Source: Thalassotalea sp. (GTDB lineage Bacteria; Pseudomonadota; Gammaproteobacteria; Enterobacterales; Alteromonadaceae). Taken from it: a stretch of DNA of 64,000 nt. Positions 63,226 to 64,000 of this stretch are shown piece after piece. Every line of letters begins with the position of its first letter. The stretch's first letter is position 1. Under the pieces are notes generated by a model. It had not been told where the DNA came from, searched no databases, and worked only from the letters and a program-made list of their open reading frames with translations. Location of the stretch: NCBI GenBank assembly GCA_029237915.1, contig JAQWHD010000034.1:1-64000 (forward strand). The letters are read 5' to 3'. The translations under genes were made by a program, and so were the position numbers.

Positions 63226-63370
63226 CCATACTTAGTCACATAGATTTAAGGTGTTTATCATGCTTTACAATGACGAACAGTTATAAATAAAGGCTTTGTA
63301 GACATTTGCTACGCGAGTCTTTATTCTTTAGTTCATTATAAAAAACACTAATAACAAATTAAGAATAGCT

Positions 63371-64000
63371 ATGAAAAAAATGACTTTATTATGCCTTGCT
63401 GGCTTATTAACTGCCTGTGGCAATGACACTGCAGAGCCAACCCTAGAATCTCAAATCGAACCTGAACATTCAGTTAACTACCCTGTTACTCGCAAAGGTG
63501 ATGTAGTAGAGCAATATTTTGGTACTGACGTTAGCGATCCATACCGATGGTTAGAAGATGACCGAAGCGAAGAAACCGCCGAGTGGGTTACTGCCGAAAA
63601 CAAGGTAACCTTTGATTATTTAAATGCTATTCCTTTTAAGAATAAAATAAAGTCTCGTTTAGAAGAACTTTGGAATTATGAGAAATTCAGCGCCCCTTTC
63701 ACTGAAGGTGATTACACCTATTTTTATAAGAATGATGGCTTACAAAATCAGTACGCAGTATATCGTCAAAAAGATGGCGGCGAAGCTGAGCTTTTTCTTG
63801 ATCCAAATAAATTTAGTGCAGACGGTACTACGTCATTAAGCACATTAAGTTTTTCAAAAGATGGCTCTATTGCTGCTTATGCTATTTCTGAAGGCGGTAG
63901 CGACTGGCGTAAAATTATTCTAATTGATGTTGAAACTAAACAGCCATTAGAAGAAGCATTAGTTGACGTTAAATTTTCAGGTATTTCTTGGTATAAAAAT
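63371..64000 (+). CDS. Prolyl oligopeptidase family lipoprotein, partial
   Basis: The first 210 codons of a gene cut by the window edge. Lipobox LTAC ends the signal peptide near residue 18. The propeller domain begins with [28 protein letters not shown], described here by position 37-64, typical of prolyl endopeptidase. The catalytic serine domain lies outside the window. Confidence 0.9.
   Translation, partial: MKKMTLLCLAGLLTACGNDTAEPTLESQIEPEHSVNYPVTRKGDVVEQYFGTDVSDPYRWLEDDRSEETAEWVTAENKVTFDYLNAIPFKNKIKSRLEELWNYEKFSAPFTEGDYTYFYKNDGLQNQYAVYRQKDGGEAELFLDPNKFSADGTTSLSTLSFSKDGSIAAYAISEGGSDWRKIILIDVETKQPLEEALVDVKFSGISWYKN

Overview
The window is a low-GC bacterial chromosome segment. Gene content and order point to a marine gammaproteobacterium of the order Alteromonadales, most likely Colwelliaceae (Colwellia or Thalassotalea-like); this placement is inferred from synteny and protein flavour, not from a search. 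It spans the replication-origin neighbourhood and one flank that carries a chromosomal integron. No rRNA, tRNA or CRISPR array was recognised.

Layout. 0-1 kb: glycosyltransferase, open at the left edge. 1-14 kb: smg, dprA and a LysM protein read leftward against def-fmt-rsmB-trkA; then trkH, yigZ, pepQ, slt (leftward) and tusA. 14-24 kb: glyS-glyQ and the leftward gyrB-recF-dnaN-dnaA block. 24-29 kb: rightward rpmH-rnpA-yidD-yidC, mnmE and mioC. 29.4-29.8 kb: an oriC-like region rich in GATC sites and DnaA boxes. 30-41.4 kb: mnmG, rsmG, parA, parB and the complete atpIBEFHAGDC operon. 41.5-48.6 kb: an MFS/acyltransferase fusion, glmU, a small membrane protein, and a desaturase-reductase fusion divergent from a tetR regulator with tandem operators between them.

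48.6-56.0 kb: a sedentary chromosomal integron. It has intI, an attI crossover sequence and eleven attC-like sites separating cassettes. The cassettes carry two reversed YefM/YoeB modules, a Phd-type antitoxin followed by a frameshifted RelE/ParE toxin, a ribbon-helix-helix/RelE module, several small membrane proteins or lipoproteins (one with the exact cysteine spacing of RcsF), an XRE regulator with a membrane domain and a DUF1801 protein. The right end of the array looks decayed. 56.6-64 kb: ordinary chromosome resumes with an SpoU methyltransferase, an AbgT transporter, a YkgJ-like protein, a hypothetical protein, PhzF, a gamma-glutamylcyclotransferase, YbaK, ChrA and the start of a prolyl oligopeptidase.

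How it fits together. DnaA, DnaN, RecF, GyrB and the oriC-like region form the replication-initiation cluster. ParA and ParB sit 12 kb from two perfect parS sites buried inside recF, so origin segregation can be read directly from the sequence. Less expected features are a chain of perfect hairpins between atpB and atpE, a composite inverted-repeat element flanking mnmE on both sides, and a strong plus-strand terminator with no recognised gene in front of it.
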